In this document: positions 1 through 8,511 of the stretch, in pieces
How the letters are laid out: each line of letters opens with the position of its first letter
How positions within the stretch are numbered: position 1 is the stretch's first letter
Assembly: GCA_964019695.1 (NCBI GenBank)
Contig: CAXHUL010000501.1
Location: 329,676 to 393,675 of the forward strand
Source: Loripinus fragilis
Taxonomy: Eukaryota; Mollusca; Bivalvia; Lucinida; Lucinidae
Length of the DNA stretch: 64,000 nt
Direction: 5' to 3'
Position numbers and translations under genes: made by a program
The notes under the pieces: model-generated
Seen by the model: the letters and a program-made list of their open reading frames with translations, nothing else
What the model was told of the DNA's origin: nothing
Database searches by the model: none

Positions 1-34
<34 letters not shown>
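1..34. repeat. (TG)n microsatellite
   Basis: Uninterrupted TG dinucleotide run from the window edge to position 34; its true left end lies outside the window. Confidence 0.95.
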
Positions 35-35
<1 letters not shown>

Positions 36-91
36 CAAATTGACCAATTGAACTTGGAGCCAGATTCAGTGTCAAAATTTTGGTTGATCCT

Positions 92-409
92 ATATGAGCC
101 GCGACAAGTGATTTCCAACAATGTGGAATTTTGACAAGTGTAGACTCAGACGAGCCTCGGCAGCATTCTTTTTAGCTAAGAAACTCCAAATGATGTTTGG
201 TCAGTAGCTTAAGAATCATAGAATATATAATCGACTAGCAAAGGCTCTGATCAGAGCCTTTGCTTGTCGCTTGAATATTCTATGAGTGCTAAGCTACTGA
301 CTGAACACCATTTGAAGTTTCTAAGCTTAAAAGGAGACTGCACAGGCTCGTCTGAGTCTACACTTGTCAAAATGTCACATTGTTGGAAATCTCATGTCAC
401 GGCTCATAT
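92..409. mobile_element. palindromic MITE-like element, family A, copy 1 (most complete)
   Basis: The segment is one long imperfect palindrome. It begins ATATGAGCCGCGAC and ends with the near-complement GTCACGGCTCATAT. The centre, near 249, reads GGCTCTGATCAGAGCC. Both arms carry the same landmarks in mirror order: TTTCCAACAATGTGG, the CAGACGAGCCT-type block, AAACTCCAAATG, and AGTAGCTTA. There is no coding capacity. Three further copies occur in the window at about 1586, 7406 and 8112. The superfamily cannot be assigned because no clear target-site duplication is visible. Confidence 0.8.
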
Positions 410-597
410 GATTTTGGCCCAAAGTTTTGATGCATTTATTGGAAGATAGAAACTAGAAGTCTACAGAACCGGTGGGTGTATACAAATTTAGGCCAACGAA
501 ATATCTCAAAATGGCCGCCATTCAGAATGGCCGCAAAAATTGTGATTTTATAGAGCTGAGTAATAAACATATTTATCTTTGAAAGGCGACCTTGGAT

Positions 598-635
598 AGG
601 TGTGGTGCTTGATTGTATCGATTCCAGATCTTGCC
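598..635 (-). repeat. dispersed repeat fragment (GGAATCGATACAATCAAG family)
   Basis: Read on the minus strand this contains GGAATCGATACAATCAAG followed by CACCACACCT. Longer copies of the same block lie at 4942-5052 and 28070-28182 on the plus strand. Only the core is shared here, so this is a short or decayed copy. Confidence 0.55.
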
Positions 636-707
636 AACTTTCTAACTGTAATTCCATCAAAGTTTTTCAAATATTGATATTTTCACACATTCAGTACATG
701 CCTTAGA

Positions 708-762
708 ACGTTTCCCGAACATCTGTAAACCACTAGTGGTTTATAGATTTATATTGCACACC
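708..762 (+). repeat. dispersed repeat with AACCACTAGTGGTT core, copy 1
   Basis: AACGTTTCCCG, then AAACCACTAGTGGTTTA, then TAGATTTATATTGCACA. The same series occurs in reverse orientation at 5672-5728. The core AAACCACTAGTGGTTT is itself a perfect palindrome. Confidence 0.6.
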
Positions 763-930
763 GTATAAGGATATCTGATATTTTACTCTGGGATAGAAAA
801 TCTTATCTTACCCATGCGATCTTACCCAGGACTTCAACTAAAGTTTTCATGACTGTGAAAATGCATCTTAGCGTATTCAGGGACTTCTGGAAGCTTATTT
901 CAAAATAAATAAATAATAAATAAAAGCAGT

Positions 931-1043
931 GTTGGGTAGGATAGAATAATCCTTCCCTCGGGATCACCGTTTGTCATCAGTCGGCAAGCCTCGTGATGCC
1001 AAACGGCGATCCTCGGGACAGATTTTTCTATCCTACCCTCACA
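931..1043. mobile_element. hairpin MITE-like element
   Basis: Left arm GGGTAGGATAGAA, then CCTCGGGATCACCGTTTG and TCATCA. The right arm mirrors it as TGATG, CAAACGGCGATCC and TTCTATCCTACCCTC. The arms are about 48 bases around a short loop, with a few mismatches and no coding capacity. This is typical of a small palindromic non-autonomous DNA transposon. Confidence 0.65.
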
Positions 1044-1098
1044 CTCGTGATCAATTCTTATATTTTTGCATTGCGTTATTAAATCAACCCCCAGGCGC

Positions 1099-1322
1099 GA
1101 CGTCTTGTGATTTTTTTGTTTGATTTGATTCTTTACGTCCCATCAACAATCTTTCAGTTATATAGGGACGTGTCTTCCTTGGTTGAACCAGTACTAAGCT
1201 AGGATAAATGTTCTTGCTCAAGGACACAACGCAGTGACGACGGTGAGACTCGAACCCGCGGCCCTTCGGTCTCGAGTGAAGCACTCTACTACTTAGCCAC
1301 CGCACTCCCGACGTCATGTGAT
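1099..1322 (-). mobile_element. tRNA-derived SINE with target-site duplication
   Basis: On the minus strand the element starts with a tRNA-like head. It has an A-box-like GTGGCTAAGTAGTAGAG and a B-box GGGTTCGAGTC, followed by a body containing GTTGTGTCCTTGAGCAAG. That block resembles the conserved central domain of V-SINE/MetaSINE-type elements as I know them. The tail is AT-rich. It is bracketed by a 13-bp direct repeat with one mismatch: GACGTCTTGTGAT at 1099-1111 and GACGTCATGTGAT at 1310-1322. That is what retrotransposed insertion predicts. An 88-residue open frame across it is incidental. Confidence 0.85.
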
Positions 1323-1585
1323 AAAAGATGTTAAACATAGGCGTATGCACAGGTCTCTCCCGTCATTTGTTTAGTTTGATTTAATGTGTGGTGTATAGCT
1401 TCGTTCCCGTGATTTGGGCGTGAGAAGCTAGTTGGTTTGGTTGAGTTCATTTGTCTCTTTCTTTATGTACCAGGATTAGCCAAGCTCTGTGATTGTTGCA
1501 TTTTCGAGTCTTGTGTACTTGTTTTCCTTTCTTTTTTTCATGCAATAAAAGTCACCAATGTCATTGGGATGAGCACTGAAATGTA
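1323..1585. other. intergenic, nothing recognised
   Basis: No gene, repeat or RNA is supported here. AT-rich with short T-runs. Confidence 0.5.
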
Positions 1586-1826
1586 ATATGAGCCGCGACA
1601 TGAGATTTCCAACAATTTGACATTTTGACAAGTGTAAACTCGCACGAGCCTCTGCAGCCTCCTTTTAAGCTTAGAAACTCCAAATGGTGTTCATTCAGTA
1701 GCTTAACAATCATAAAATACTCAAACGACTAGCAAAGGCTCTGATCAGGCTGCGCGAATGCGCAGGCTGGTCTGAGCATTTGCTTGTCGCACATACCGCA
1801 TTATTGAAAATCTCATGTCGCGGCTA
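1586..1826. mobile_element. palindromic MITE-like element, family A, copy 2
   Basis: Begins AATATGAGCCGCGACATGAG and ends CTCATGTCGCGGCTAAAAT. The left arm follows copy 1 closely. The right arm is shortened after the centre and its terminal bases have decayed. No coding capacity. Confidence 0.7.
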
Positions 1827-2091
1827 AAATGAAATATATGACACATTTTAAGCAAGTCAGACATACCAAGCATTTAAATTTTCGGAAATGAATCACTTTA
1901 TTATCAGGGTAAGGTTACTGAAATACAAGTATGAAACCTTCATCAGCAAAAGTCTCTACCAAACCAACTACATGTACTACATCAGCTGTAACACCGGGTG
2001 GCAAACGTATGTATACTGTTTACTTTTTCCCACTCTTCTTCTCTCTGTTTAAATAACCCTTTTTCCTTAAATATAAGTAAAATGCATTTAA

Positions 2092-2150
2092 GCCCCCAGT
2101 GGCTTAGGCTGCTGTCCGTTCTAAGGCGGTGGTTCTGTTGTTGTTGACTT
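2092..2150 (+). repeat. dispersed repeat (GTGGCTTAGGCTGCTGT family), copy 1
   Basis: GTGGCTTAGGCTGCTGT, then TCTAAGGC and a GTTGTTGTTGA stretch. A second copy of the same series lies at 28423-28477, immediately outside Element 2. Confidence 0.55.
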
Positions 2151-2278
2151 ATTGTTAATTATTACTCCCATAGTGGGAGTCTGTATTTGTTCTATGTTTT
2201 GTTGTATGTTACTTTATGTCCGTTCTAGTATTGCAACCATCTTGATGTGGAAGAGAGGGCTGGTTGCTTTGCTTAATT

Positions 2279-2432
2279 TGTCTTCCTGGTGTCTCGTGAT
2301 GGTTGAGCGGCTCTTCCTCGTGGTGCCAAGGGGTTGTCTGCAGTTTGTGATTGTGGTATTTCCTGATCATACTCACTTACTATTTTTACAGTTCGAAAAA
2401 AATACCAAAGGACCTCGGACAGTTTCTTATTC
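2279..2432 (+). repeat. dispersed repeat (TTCCTGATCATACTCAC family), copy 1
   Basis: Contains GTCTTCCTGGTGTCT, GTGGTGCC, GTGGTATTTCCTGATCATAC and ends GGACCTCGGACAG. Related copies lie at 3437-3532 (minus) and 63178-63290 (plus). A 105-residue open frame covering this repeat and its neighbour has no recognisable domain and is not called as a gene. Confidence 0.6.
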
Positions 2433-2905
2433 AATCTGCCCAAATTTTGACAGCCTGTGGCTAGCATAACGCATTACTGACAACTATAGTTTTGTGCTTA
2501 AATGAAATCCTTACATTTAGTGCATCTAACAAAATAAAAAAAAATGAAAATATTGCAAAATTATGCCAGGACTTTAGGGTTTAGGGGTGGGGGTATTTTT
2601 TGTGACCAAATTTTATTTCACAGAAAGTCAAAGTTTCGTCGAGTAATCACCTAAATACATGTTAATATAATGTTAGCGGCATAAAACTTGAGACGAAAGT
2701 GATGCGTTTGCATAAAAGTCGGGTCGAGAAGAATTCATTGTTTCGTCTAAAGAAGTGTGCTGTCAATTACTTTTGACTATTACCTGTAATGTTTGGAGTT
2801 CAACTAGTTCGACTTGTGCACTGAGGTGTACTGTATAAATCATAGTCTAGATAAACACAGTTTTTAGCGTAAAATCATAACATTTTCTTACACGCCAGAT
2901 TTAAC
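2423..2905 (+). repeat. ~480-bp dispersed repeat, copy 1
   Basis: This block aligns along most of its length with 41968-42460, the left part of the central spacer of Element 2. Shared landmarks in order are TATTCAATCTGCCCAAATTT, AGCCTGTGG, TGCCAGGACT, TTTTTTGTGACCAAATTTTA, TTTCACAGAA, ATTCACCTAAATA-like, GGCATAAAAC and AGTGATGC. The two copies differ by many substitutions and small indels, so the duplication is old. No coding capacity is evident. Confidence 0.75.
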
Positions 2906-3129
2906 CTATAATTTTGGTGCTGGAAAGAACCGTCTCATTGCGACTGTTCTTTTGAGTACCCACAGCATAATGTTTTGTTTGAGAAATGAGACAATTAATT
3001 TCTTTGTAAGCACTCATAACTAAAGCCCTGATATATGCCATTGCAAATTGATATTTACCTACAGGTTTTTACAAAATAAGTTTCTAATACGTTTTTATAC
3101 TTAAGTGTTTTTGAGCATTTTGACATCGT
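2906..3129. other. intergenic, nothing recognised
   Basis: AT-rich sequence without supported features. Confidence 0.5.
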
Positions 3130-3229
3130 CCCCCCCCCCCCGTGACCAATCATGCCGTTTTTATATGATGTGTGAAATGTATAACTACAACTGTATGCAA
3201 GAGAATTAGTTTGGTCACGTGGGGGGGGG
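3130..3229. repeat. inverted repeat with poly-C / poly-G ends
   Basis: A run of 12 C followed by GTGACCAA is mirrored about 80 bases later by TTGGTCACGT and a run of 9 G. A GATGTGTG-containing loop lies between. It resembles a small hairpin element whose termini are homopolymers. Confidence 0.55.
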
Positions 3230-3436
3230 CACCTCAGTAAAACGTTTTCTATTTTCTATATGTTGAAAAGCAAAAACGGAGTTTTCAACCCATATTTTTC
3301 AATTGGTACTTGTCCAATGAGAAAACGGCTTTTGTGGATAAGTCGAGGGTTGAACCTACTATCTTTTTCATAGAAAAAAATTCATTTTCTTTGAAACATT
3401 TCTCTGGTCATTTTTATGGGCAATCCTTCATTAAGA

Positions 3437-3532
3437 CTGTCCGAGGTCCTTAGCAAACATTGTGAGTATGATCAGGAAAATACCAAATCACTCACGGCAC
3501 CACGGAACACCAACAGCCACAAGACATCAGAT
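3437..3532 (-). repeat. dispersed repeat (TTCCTGATCATACTCAC family), copy 2, inverted
   Basis: On the minus strand: GATGTCTTGTGGCTGTTGG, CCGTGGTGCCG, TTTTCCTGATCATACTCAC, then GGACCTCGGACAGTC. Same family as 2279-2432 and 63178-63290. Confidence 0.6.
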
Positions 3533-4130
3533 TGACAACTAGTACCTAAATGTGGCCTATTGAATCCCATACTTTTGATGGTGAAAGAAACCTAAAAATC
3601 CGTTGGTACAGTAAAAAAATTACATTCAGTCGAATTAAGTTAAAACAACGCTGATTGTTTTTACAAAATACACCCCAGTTCTTTTCTTTGAAAACAGATG
3701 GAGTGTACACGGCCTATCAATATTGTAAATAAAAATCGTACATGTCTATATCAAATTTTTGTTCTTTTAGATACCGAGAAAGCTGTGGAAAAAAGTATAG
3801 ACTGCCGTTAGCCTTTAAAAGACGTGGATTTGAACCTGGTACATCTTCAACCTACGATTTGCTTTCTCAATTTTAATATTTATCTTTATTTATTTGTTGG
3901 TTTACTTTCTTGGTTTTGTTAATAGATCAATAGTTTAATCAACTGACTCCAATGTGTACGACCTTTGGTGAACGTAGATCTTAGAAGCAACCTTTTTAGC
4001 TTTAACTTTAACGATGGCAGTCATTAAGGGAAGCACATGATTTTGTATCCTTATTTACTTACATTTCAGAAGTATTACTGTTGTTATGAATGTTATCTGT
4101 TTATAGCAGACGCTTTTATGATTTATTTTT
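3533..4130. other. intergenic / probable 5' flank or intron of the 4149 gene
   Basis: No repeat or gene recognised. The last 15 bases form a good polypyrimidine tract leading into the acceptor at 4131-4133, so at least part of this stretch may be an intron in the 5' untranslated region. Confidence 0.4.
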
Positions 4131-4133
4131 CAG
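4118..4133 (+). promoter_or_regulatory. candidate 3' splice acceptor upstream of the cysteine-rich peptide ORF
   Basis: TGATTTATTTTTCAG ends at 4133, 15 bases before the ATG at 4149. A pyrimidine-rich tract ending in CAG so close to the start suggests the coding exon follows an intron in the 5' untranslated region. The upstream exon was not identified. Confidence 0.45.
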
Positions 4134-4148
4134 AAACAATTTTCCACG

Positions 4149-4388
4149 ATGAAGGCTGTGTCACTTATGGTTATGTTTTGTGTTCTGCTTGCATTCCACA
4201 AAGAGATGATCGTCGAAGCTGGTATTTTGGCGAAAATGATGATGAAAATTCCGGTAGTGAAAAGAAAGCATGAAAGTTGCTGCTTGCTAATTAAATGTTT
4301 CTATCCAAATCATTGTGCAGCACAGTTTAGATATTTAAGGGGTTTGAGTTGTTGGTGCCGAAGATATGATAATTTTATAGAATTCTAA
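4149..4388 (+). CDS. small secreted cysteine-rich peptide precursor (AMP- or toxin-like), 79 aa
   Basis: Seen: a single-exon ORF of 79 residues. Residues 4-16 form a hydrophobic core after a basic start (MKAV), ending near VEA at 22-24, which looks like a signal peptide with cleavage before G25. A short linker follows with a basic KRK at 38-40, a possible propeptide cleavage site. The remaining 39 residues hold all six mature cysteines (44, 45, 50, 56, 68, 70), giving the spacing CC-x4-C-x5-C-x11-C-x-C. The mature part is mildly basic. Known: this layout of signal, short pro-region with dibasic site and compact six-cysteine domain is typical of invertebrate antimicrobial peptides and other disulfide-rich secreted peptides. 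Inferred: a secreted defence or signalling peptide. The spacing matches no family I can name with confidence (not classical mussel defensin, mytilin or myticin). The start is chosen because the signal peptide begins there directly after a splice acceptor. An overlapping frame (4037-4273) is a shadow. Confidence 0.6.
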   Translation: MKAVSLMVMFCVLLAFHKEMIVEAGILAKMMMKIPVVKRKHESCCLLIKCFYPNHCAAQFRYLRGLSCWCRRYDNFIEF

Positions 4389-4577
4389 TTAAGAGATAAT
4401 GGTGGTTAAATCTAGGTTATGTTGACGTTTTAAAGCATATATGCTATATTTATATGCAACCTAACTACTGAAAGCATTGGTCAGTTGAAGTGGCGGACAC
4501 ATTCCAAAGATGCTCCTATGGGCATTTATTGTTTTTTTGTGCATATGGGATATATACCAAAACTCATGAGCTAGCCC

Positions 4578-4583
4578 ATTAAA
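4578..4583 (+). terminator. candidate poly(A) signal ATTAAA for the 4149 gene
   Basis: ATTAAA about 190 bases after the stop codon, the common variant hexamer. It is the nearest good candidate and would give a short 3' untranslated region. Confidence 0.35.
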
Positions 4584-4589
4584 GATTAT

Positions 4590-4941
4590 TTAAACGTGTG
4601 TATAATTATGAACGAACTAGTACTTTCTAGGACTCTTGTCACCCAATCCCTTACCTTTTGTATTATAATTAACGAGCTATCAACCAGTATTTTCTTGGAA
4701 TCGTGTTATCTCATTTCGTTACTGAAAGAAAAACACCAAACATTCAATACATACACATGTTGATTTTCGATTGTACCATAAGCAATTCAGTATAGTGTAC
4801 AGAATATATACTTAGAAACACATTTGAAGGATATTTAGATTCAGTTCCATCTCTTACATTTAATACATTAGAAACTAAACTAGTTATGCACGCATTTCAT
4901 AGTACCAGACATCTGCAATCAAAATGAATGTTTGGTTTTAA
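4590..4941. other. intergenic, nothing recognised
   Basis: AT-rich DNA; no ORF, RNA or repeat supported. Confidence 0.5.
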
Positions 4942-5052
4942 AAGTAAGTAAGGGTGCAAATATCAGGAATCGATACAATCAAGTACCACACCTGACCCAG
5001 GATACCAATGGGAAAGTGACAAACTCACAGCAGACACCACAAACGAGAGCCA
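4942..5052 (+). repeat. dispersed repeat (GGAATCGATACAATCAAG family), copy 2
   Basis: Shared in order with 28070-28182: AAGGGTGCAA, ATCAGGAA, CGATACAATCAAGTACCACA, CCTGACC, GGGAAAGTGACAAACTCACA, AGACACCACAAA and GAGAGCCA. The two are about 90% alike by eye. A short inverted relative sits at 598-635. Confidence 0.7.
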
Positions 5053-5671
5053 TGCTTCAATGATTAAAGTACAGTGCATGTCCAAATGGTGCAACGTTCT
5101 ATACTGAAAAGTTATATTGTCAAATGAATTTTAATATCCTTCAATTGTTTTTCTGAGTATAAATAACGATTTGTTCCAGACTGCGCTAAGCACATATAAA
5201 CAAACCGATGGGATATGAATACTTACAACGAAGGCTCAGGCGAGTCTGTGCTAATGTACAAACTATCCAGAGCCCCCGCAGCTCACATGCATTTAGTATG
5301 GCTGTAGATGAAGTTTAGACCATCATTTAGACCTTCAGTTTCTCTGGATTTAGTTCTAGTGGTATACATGTATTAAGTAACAAATCACTGCGAGAGCGAG
5401 AATCTATTTCTTAAATATAATTTTTGTATCTATCTTAATTTCCTCTGGCTATCAGATATCTGATCATTATGAGAGATGAGTGTAAAATCGTGAATTTTGA
5501 AAAGAAAATGAGTCAGAAGTTTCAGCCATAGAGAGTTTTAGATCGAGGGCTGATCATAGTCGAGGGTTACATTTTGAGTGCACGGTTCCTTTCAGAACAC
5601 ATAACATTATGTCTTGTGAAATAAATAAAAAAAAGTTCAATAACGACTCTTAACGAGTCAGAAGTATCAGC
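5053..5671. other. intergenic, nothing recognised
   Basis: No coding or RNA feature supported. AT-rich with scattered short direct and inverted words. Confidence 0.5.
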
Positions 5672-5728
5672 CGATGTGCAATATAAATCTATAAACCACT
5701 AGTGGTTTACATATATCCGGGAAACGTT
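5672..5728 (-). repeat. dispersed repeat with AACCACTAGTGGTT core, copy 2, inverted
   Basis: Reverse complement of the 708-762 segment: TGTGCAATATAAATCTA, AAACCACTAGTGGTTTA, then CGGGAAACGTT. Confidence 0.6.
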
Positions 5729-5861
5729 ATGACGTCCATAGTAAAGCTGCGTACATAATAGAAAAAACGTTTTTTTCGCCAGAAATGAGATTTCAAAGTT
5801 ATTTCAATGCCATATGATAAACATATTCTAACATTCGTACTCCTATATTATTGCATTTTTT

Positions 5862-5932
5862 AAACTCGTTGTGAAAAGGCGATAAAATGCTCGAGAAGCC
5901 TCGCAATTGTTTCGCTTTTCCTCAACTCGTTT
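5862..5932. repeat. short hairpin element
   Basis: Left arm AAACTCGTTG and GAAAAGGCGA; right arm TTCGCTTTTC and CAACTCGTTT. The loop contains GCTCGAGAAGCCTCGC. Arms are about 25 bases with small interruptions. It resembles a minimal palindromic MITE. Confidence 0.5.
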
Positions 5933-6904
5933 AATAAATTCAATAACAAATGAACAACCATATAAGAACCTCTTCATTTTCGTACCATTGTTTTAAGCAT
6001 AGTGCCAGCTCATTGTTAACGTATTGTTTAAGCGACTTTGGATTAGTCATGCATTATTGTACACGCACAGAAGAACGCATCTATGCAGTCAGAAATTTTA
6101 TCGATAAACAATGCTGATCATTGAATTTATTTTGTTTCAAACAATAAATCCGCAGTCTGATAAGCGCCACTGTCATCGCTCTATGTATGAATGTAATAAC
6201 TAAACTTGTCTGATGCTAAAACTGTAATGTCTCTTTAGCTGGGCAGCTTGGCTTTAAATTAAAATTTCTGATATAGCAAATAAGAAAATTAAGTGCAGAA
6301 AACTATATATATGCTTATAGCATGGTTTAGTTTGGTGATGCTATCACAAACATTGTTCTTGTTGTGGTAACTGAATGAAAAAAAAAATCAAATTAGCAAC
6401 TGCAGAATATTCGAAAATTTATGCATGGTCTATTCATTTATCATTTCATTGTCATATTTCAAAATTGATTTGTCATGAAATTATGGGAAAACGTCCGCAC
6501 ACTGTGAACTAAGATATTTCAAATACATAGTTTTAGTGTAAATATATTTTTATACATCCGAATCTTTATATCAGGGGCTAAATTACCTCACCCACCAATT
6601 TTAAATGTGAGAGTACGTAATAGGTTAAATCAAGTGGTTGAGGCCGAAAGATTTGAAAGTGTGTTCTTATGTAGAAATGTGTGCTGAATTCAAAAATCAA
6701 ACAAAAAAAATTGGCTGGTACGCGCAATGGAATACCCCCAGGGTATGCAATATCTCAAAGTAGCGCTAAAATGGGGGGGGGGGGGGTTACTCTTGCAGCT
6801 TTGAAATTTGCGTCGAAAATGTAAATATAAAGGATTAAACGTAGAAACCACGAATATACTGTGCATTGGACATAAATAATCAAACATACACACAAAACTA
6901 TATC
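5933..6904. other. intergenic, nothing recognised
   Basis: AT-rich. Apart from a run of 13 G near 6773-6786, no gene or recognised repeat is supported. A 67-residue minus-strand open frame at 6690-6893 crosses the G run and shows no domain. Confidence 0.5.
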
Positions 6905-7250
6905 TGAATACATCTGTACTATACCTCTACAAAATTAACCTGATCCTGACCTTTATGCATGAATAAATTATTACCGTATTAACACCTAATATATAGTTTT
7001 TCGTGATGGATCGTGTGCAATCGGTAAATTTCGAGCAACTACGGAAATAATCGTCTTGGTACAATTGCGATCAGATCGGTTGATAACTCAATGAAGTCGT
7101 ACTTTCCACGGTAGTCGTGTGGTTATCAGAATAGCTCCAGATACATAAATTGTGGGTTCGAATCCTGGTCGACCCAACTTTTTTATTTCATTTTTCTTTG
7201 TTTTCATGTCAAAGAAATGCACATAAACACAAAACATGTAAGTTCACGCT
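6905..7250 (+). repeat. tRNA-like dispersed element, left copy of an inverted pair
   Basis: Starts in a segment with ACTATACCTCTAC and TTAACCTGATCCTG, passes through a tRNA-like region with A- and B-box words near 7111 and 7155, and ends in a T-rich tract. The inverted segment 7660-8080 shows the same order: TTAACCTGATCCTGGCC, then A-box, B-box and a T-rich tract. The middle sections are more diverged than the ends. Confidence 0.5.
7106..7176 (+). other. tRNA-like sequence with B-box (pseudo-tRNA or SINE head)
   Basis: GTAGTCGTGTGGTTATC at 7111-7127 resembles an A-box. GGTTCGAATCC at 7155-7165 is a consensus B-box, at a spacing normal for tRNA genes. The T-stem and acceptor stem do not pair cleanly, so it is not called as a functional tRNA. 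Confidence 0.4.
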
Positions 7251-7405
7251 TTCTTTGAAAATGTAATGACTGACGACTTCTTGATGCTTGGAGTTAGAAT
7301 TTAGTTTGTGAATATAGGTCTTCACTCGTGCTCTTGGCTCCAAAGCAAAATAAATCAGTTATAGCAGGTCGAAGCATTTCTCTAAAGAGCAGCAAGGAGG
7401 TCCAT

Positions 7406-7630
7406 ATATGAGCCACGACATGAGATTTCCAACAATGTGGTATGTGCGACATGCAAAGGGTCAGACCATCATGCACAGAGCTTTGCTAGTCACTTGAATA
7501 TTCCATGGATGGTAAGCTACTAAATGAACAGCATTTAGTTTCAATTCTTAAAAGGAGGGTGCAGAGGCTCACCTATGCCTATTTGTGTCAAAATGCCTCA
7601 TTGTTTGAAATCTCATGTCGCAGCTCATAT
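7406..7630. mobile_element. palindromic MITE-like element, family A, copy 3
   Basis: Begins ATATGAGCCACGACATGAG and ends TCTCATGTCGCAGCTCATAT. The left arm is shortened, and the word GCAAAGG near 7453 jumps straight to the centre of the family palindrome. It lies in the loop between the two inverted tRNA-like repeats, so it is nested there. Confidence 0.7.
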
Positions 7631-7659
7631 TTTAAAAACTAAAGAGATGACAGGCGATA

Positions 7660-8080
7660 GTTGAAATATAGTGTTATGGATCCGACGAGAGTATGTTGTT
7701 GTCACAAAAGAGATCAAATTGATTAAAATAGAGAAAGATATTGCAAAAGGAGAAACTTAAATAAAAATAAAAACAAAAGTCTTTCCAATAGTTACAATAA
7801 TAAATGTCGCGTACAGGATTCGAACTAACAACGAAGAGCTTAAAAATATAAGTGTGCAATATTCACGTGTTCTACCCGCTGAGCCACGCAGGCAGCTGAT
7901 AGCCAATAGAGCATTATAGCGGTATATATAATTATTGTGTTAAAAAGTACCACGTGCATTTCCGTATTAGTTATACGATGGACGCCGAAGATATATTTAG
8001 AAGCTTTATCGGCTGTGAAATTATGTAAATGATAAAGGCCAGGATCAGGTTAATATTTTCAAGGTATACTAGAATGAATG
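7660..8080 (-). repeat. tRNA-like dispersed element, right copy of an inverted pair
   Basis: On the minus strand this begins near 8080 with CTAGTATACCTTG and TTAACCTGATCCTGGCC. It continues through a strong A-box and B-box and ends in a T-rich tract, matching the order of 6905-7250. Together they form an inverted repeat of about 1.1 kb with a 400-bp loop. Confidence 0.5.
7815..7893 (-). other. tRNA-like sequence with strong A- and B-boxes (pseudo-tRNA or SINE head)
   Basis: On the minus strand TGGCTCAGCGGGTAGA (7871-7886) is a textbook A-box, and AGTTCGAATCC (7816-7826) a good B-box. The region between them is longer than in an intronless tRNA, and the ends (GCCTGCG and GTACGCGAC) do not form an acceptor stem. 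It is therefore a tRNA-derived repeat rather than a working gene. Confidence 0.45.
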
Positions 8081-8111
8081 TCTGCACCACTTAACAGTGA
8101 AAAATAATCAT

Positions 8112-8356
8112 AATAGAGCCATGACATGAGATTTCCAACAATGTGGTATGTACGACGAGCAAAGGCTCATACCAGCCTGCGAATACGCGCAATCTGATCA
8201 GAGCCTTTGCTTGTCGCTTGAATATTCTATGACAATTAAGTCACCGGCCGAACAACATTTGGAATTTCTAAGCTTAAAAGGAGGCTGCACAGGCTCTTCT
8301 GGGTCTACACATGTCAAAATGCCACATTGTTGGAAATCTCATGTCGCGGCTCAATT
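8112..8356. mobile_element. palindromic MITE-like element, family A, copy 4
   Basis: Begins TAGAGCCATGACATGAG and ends CTCATGTCGCGGCTCAA. The left arm is truncated to about 40 bases before joining the centre region (GCAAAGGCT, CTGATCAGAGCC). The right arm is complete and closely follows copy 1. A 94-residue open frame across it is incidental. Confidence 0.7.
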
Positions 8357-8511
8357 ATTTTACCTGTGTAAGAGTCCTGTAAGAAGAAGGGGGTTGGTTA
8401 TGTCTGCATACTACGCATTTAAAGATATTTAAATTTTCAAAGTAATTGAATGAATCTTTAGATTTTGGCAACCGTTCATAGCCTCATGAACTATATAAAT
8501 TTGATTTACAG

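Larger units (their letters stand above)
410..930. other. intergenic stretch, no gene recognised
   Basis: AT-rich DNA with no supported gene. It holds a small palindrome around GGCCGCCATTCAGAATGGCC near 513, and two short segments repeated elsewhere in the window, listed separately at 598 and 708. Confidence 0.6.

Noticed and set aside
2152..2469. 105-residue hydrophobic open frame
   Set aside because: It spans the junction of two dispersed repeats whose other copies do not keep the frame open.
7106..7893. Two functional tRNA genes
   Set aside because: A- and B-box words are good, but acceptor and T stems do not pair and both sit in a dispersed inverted repeat.
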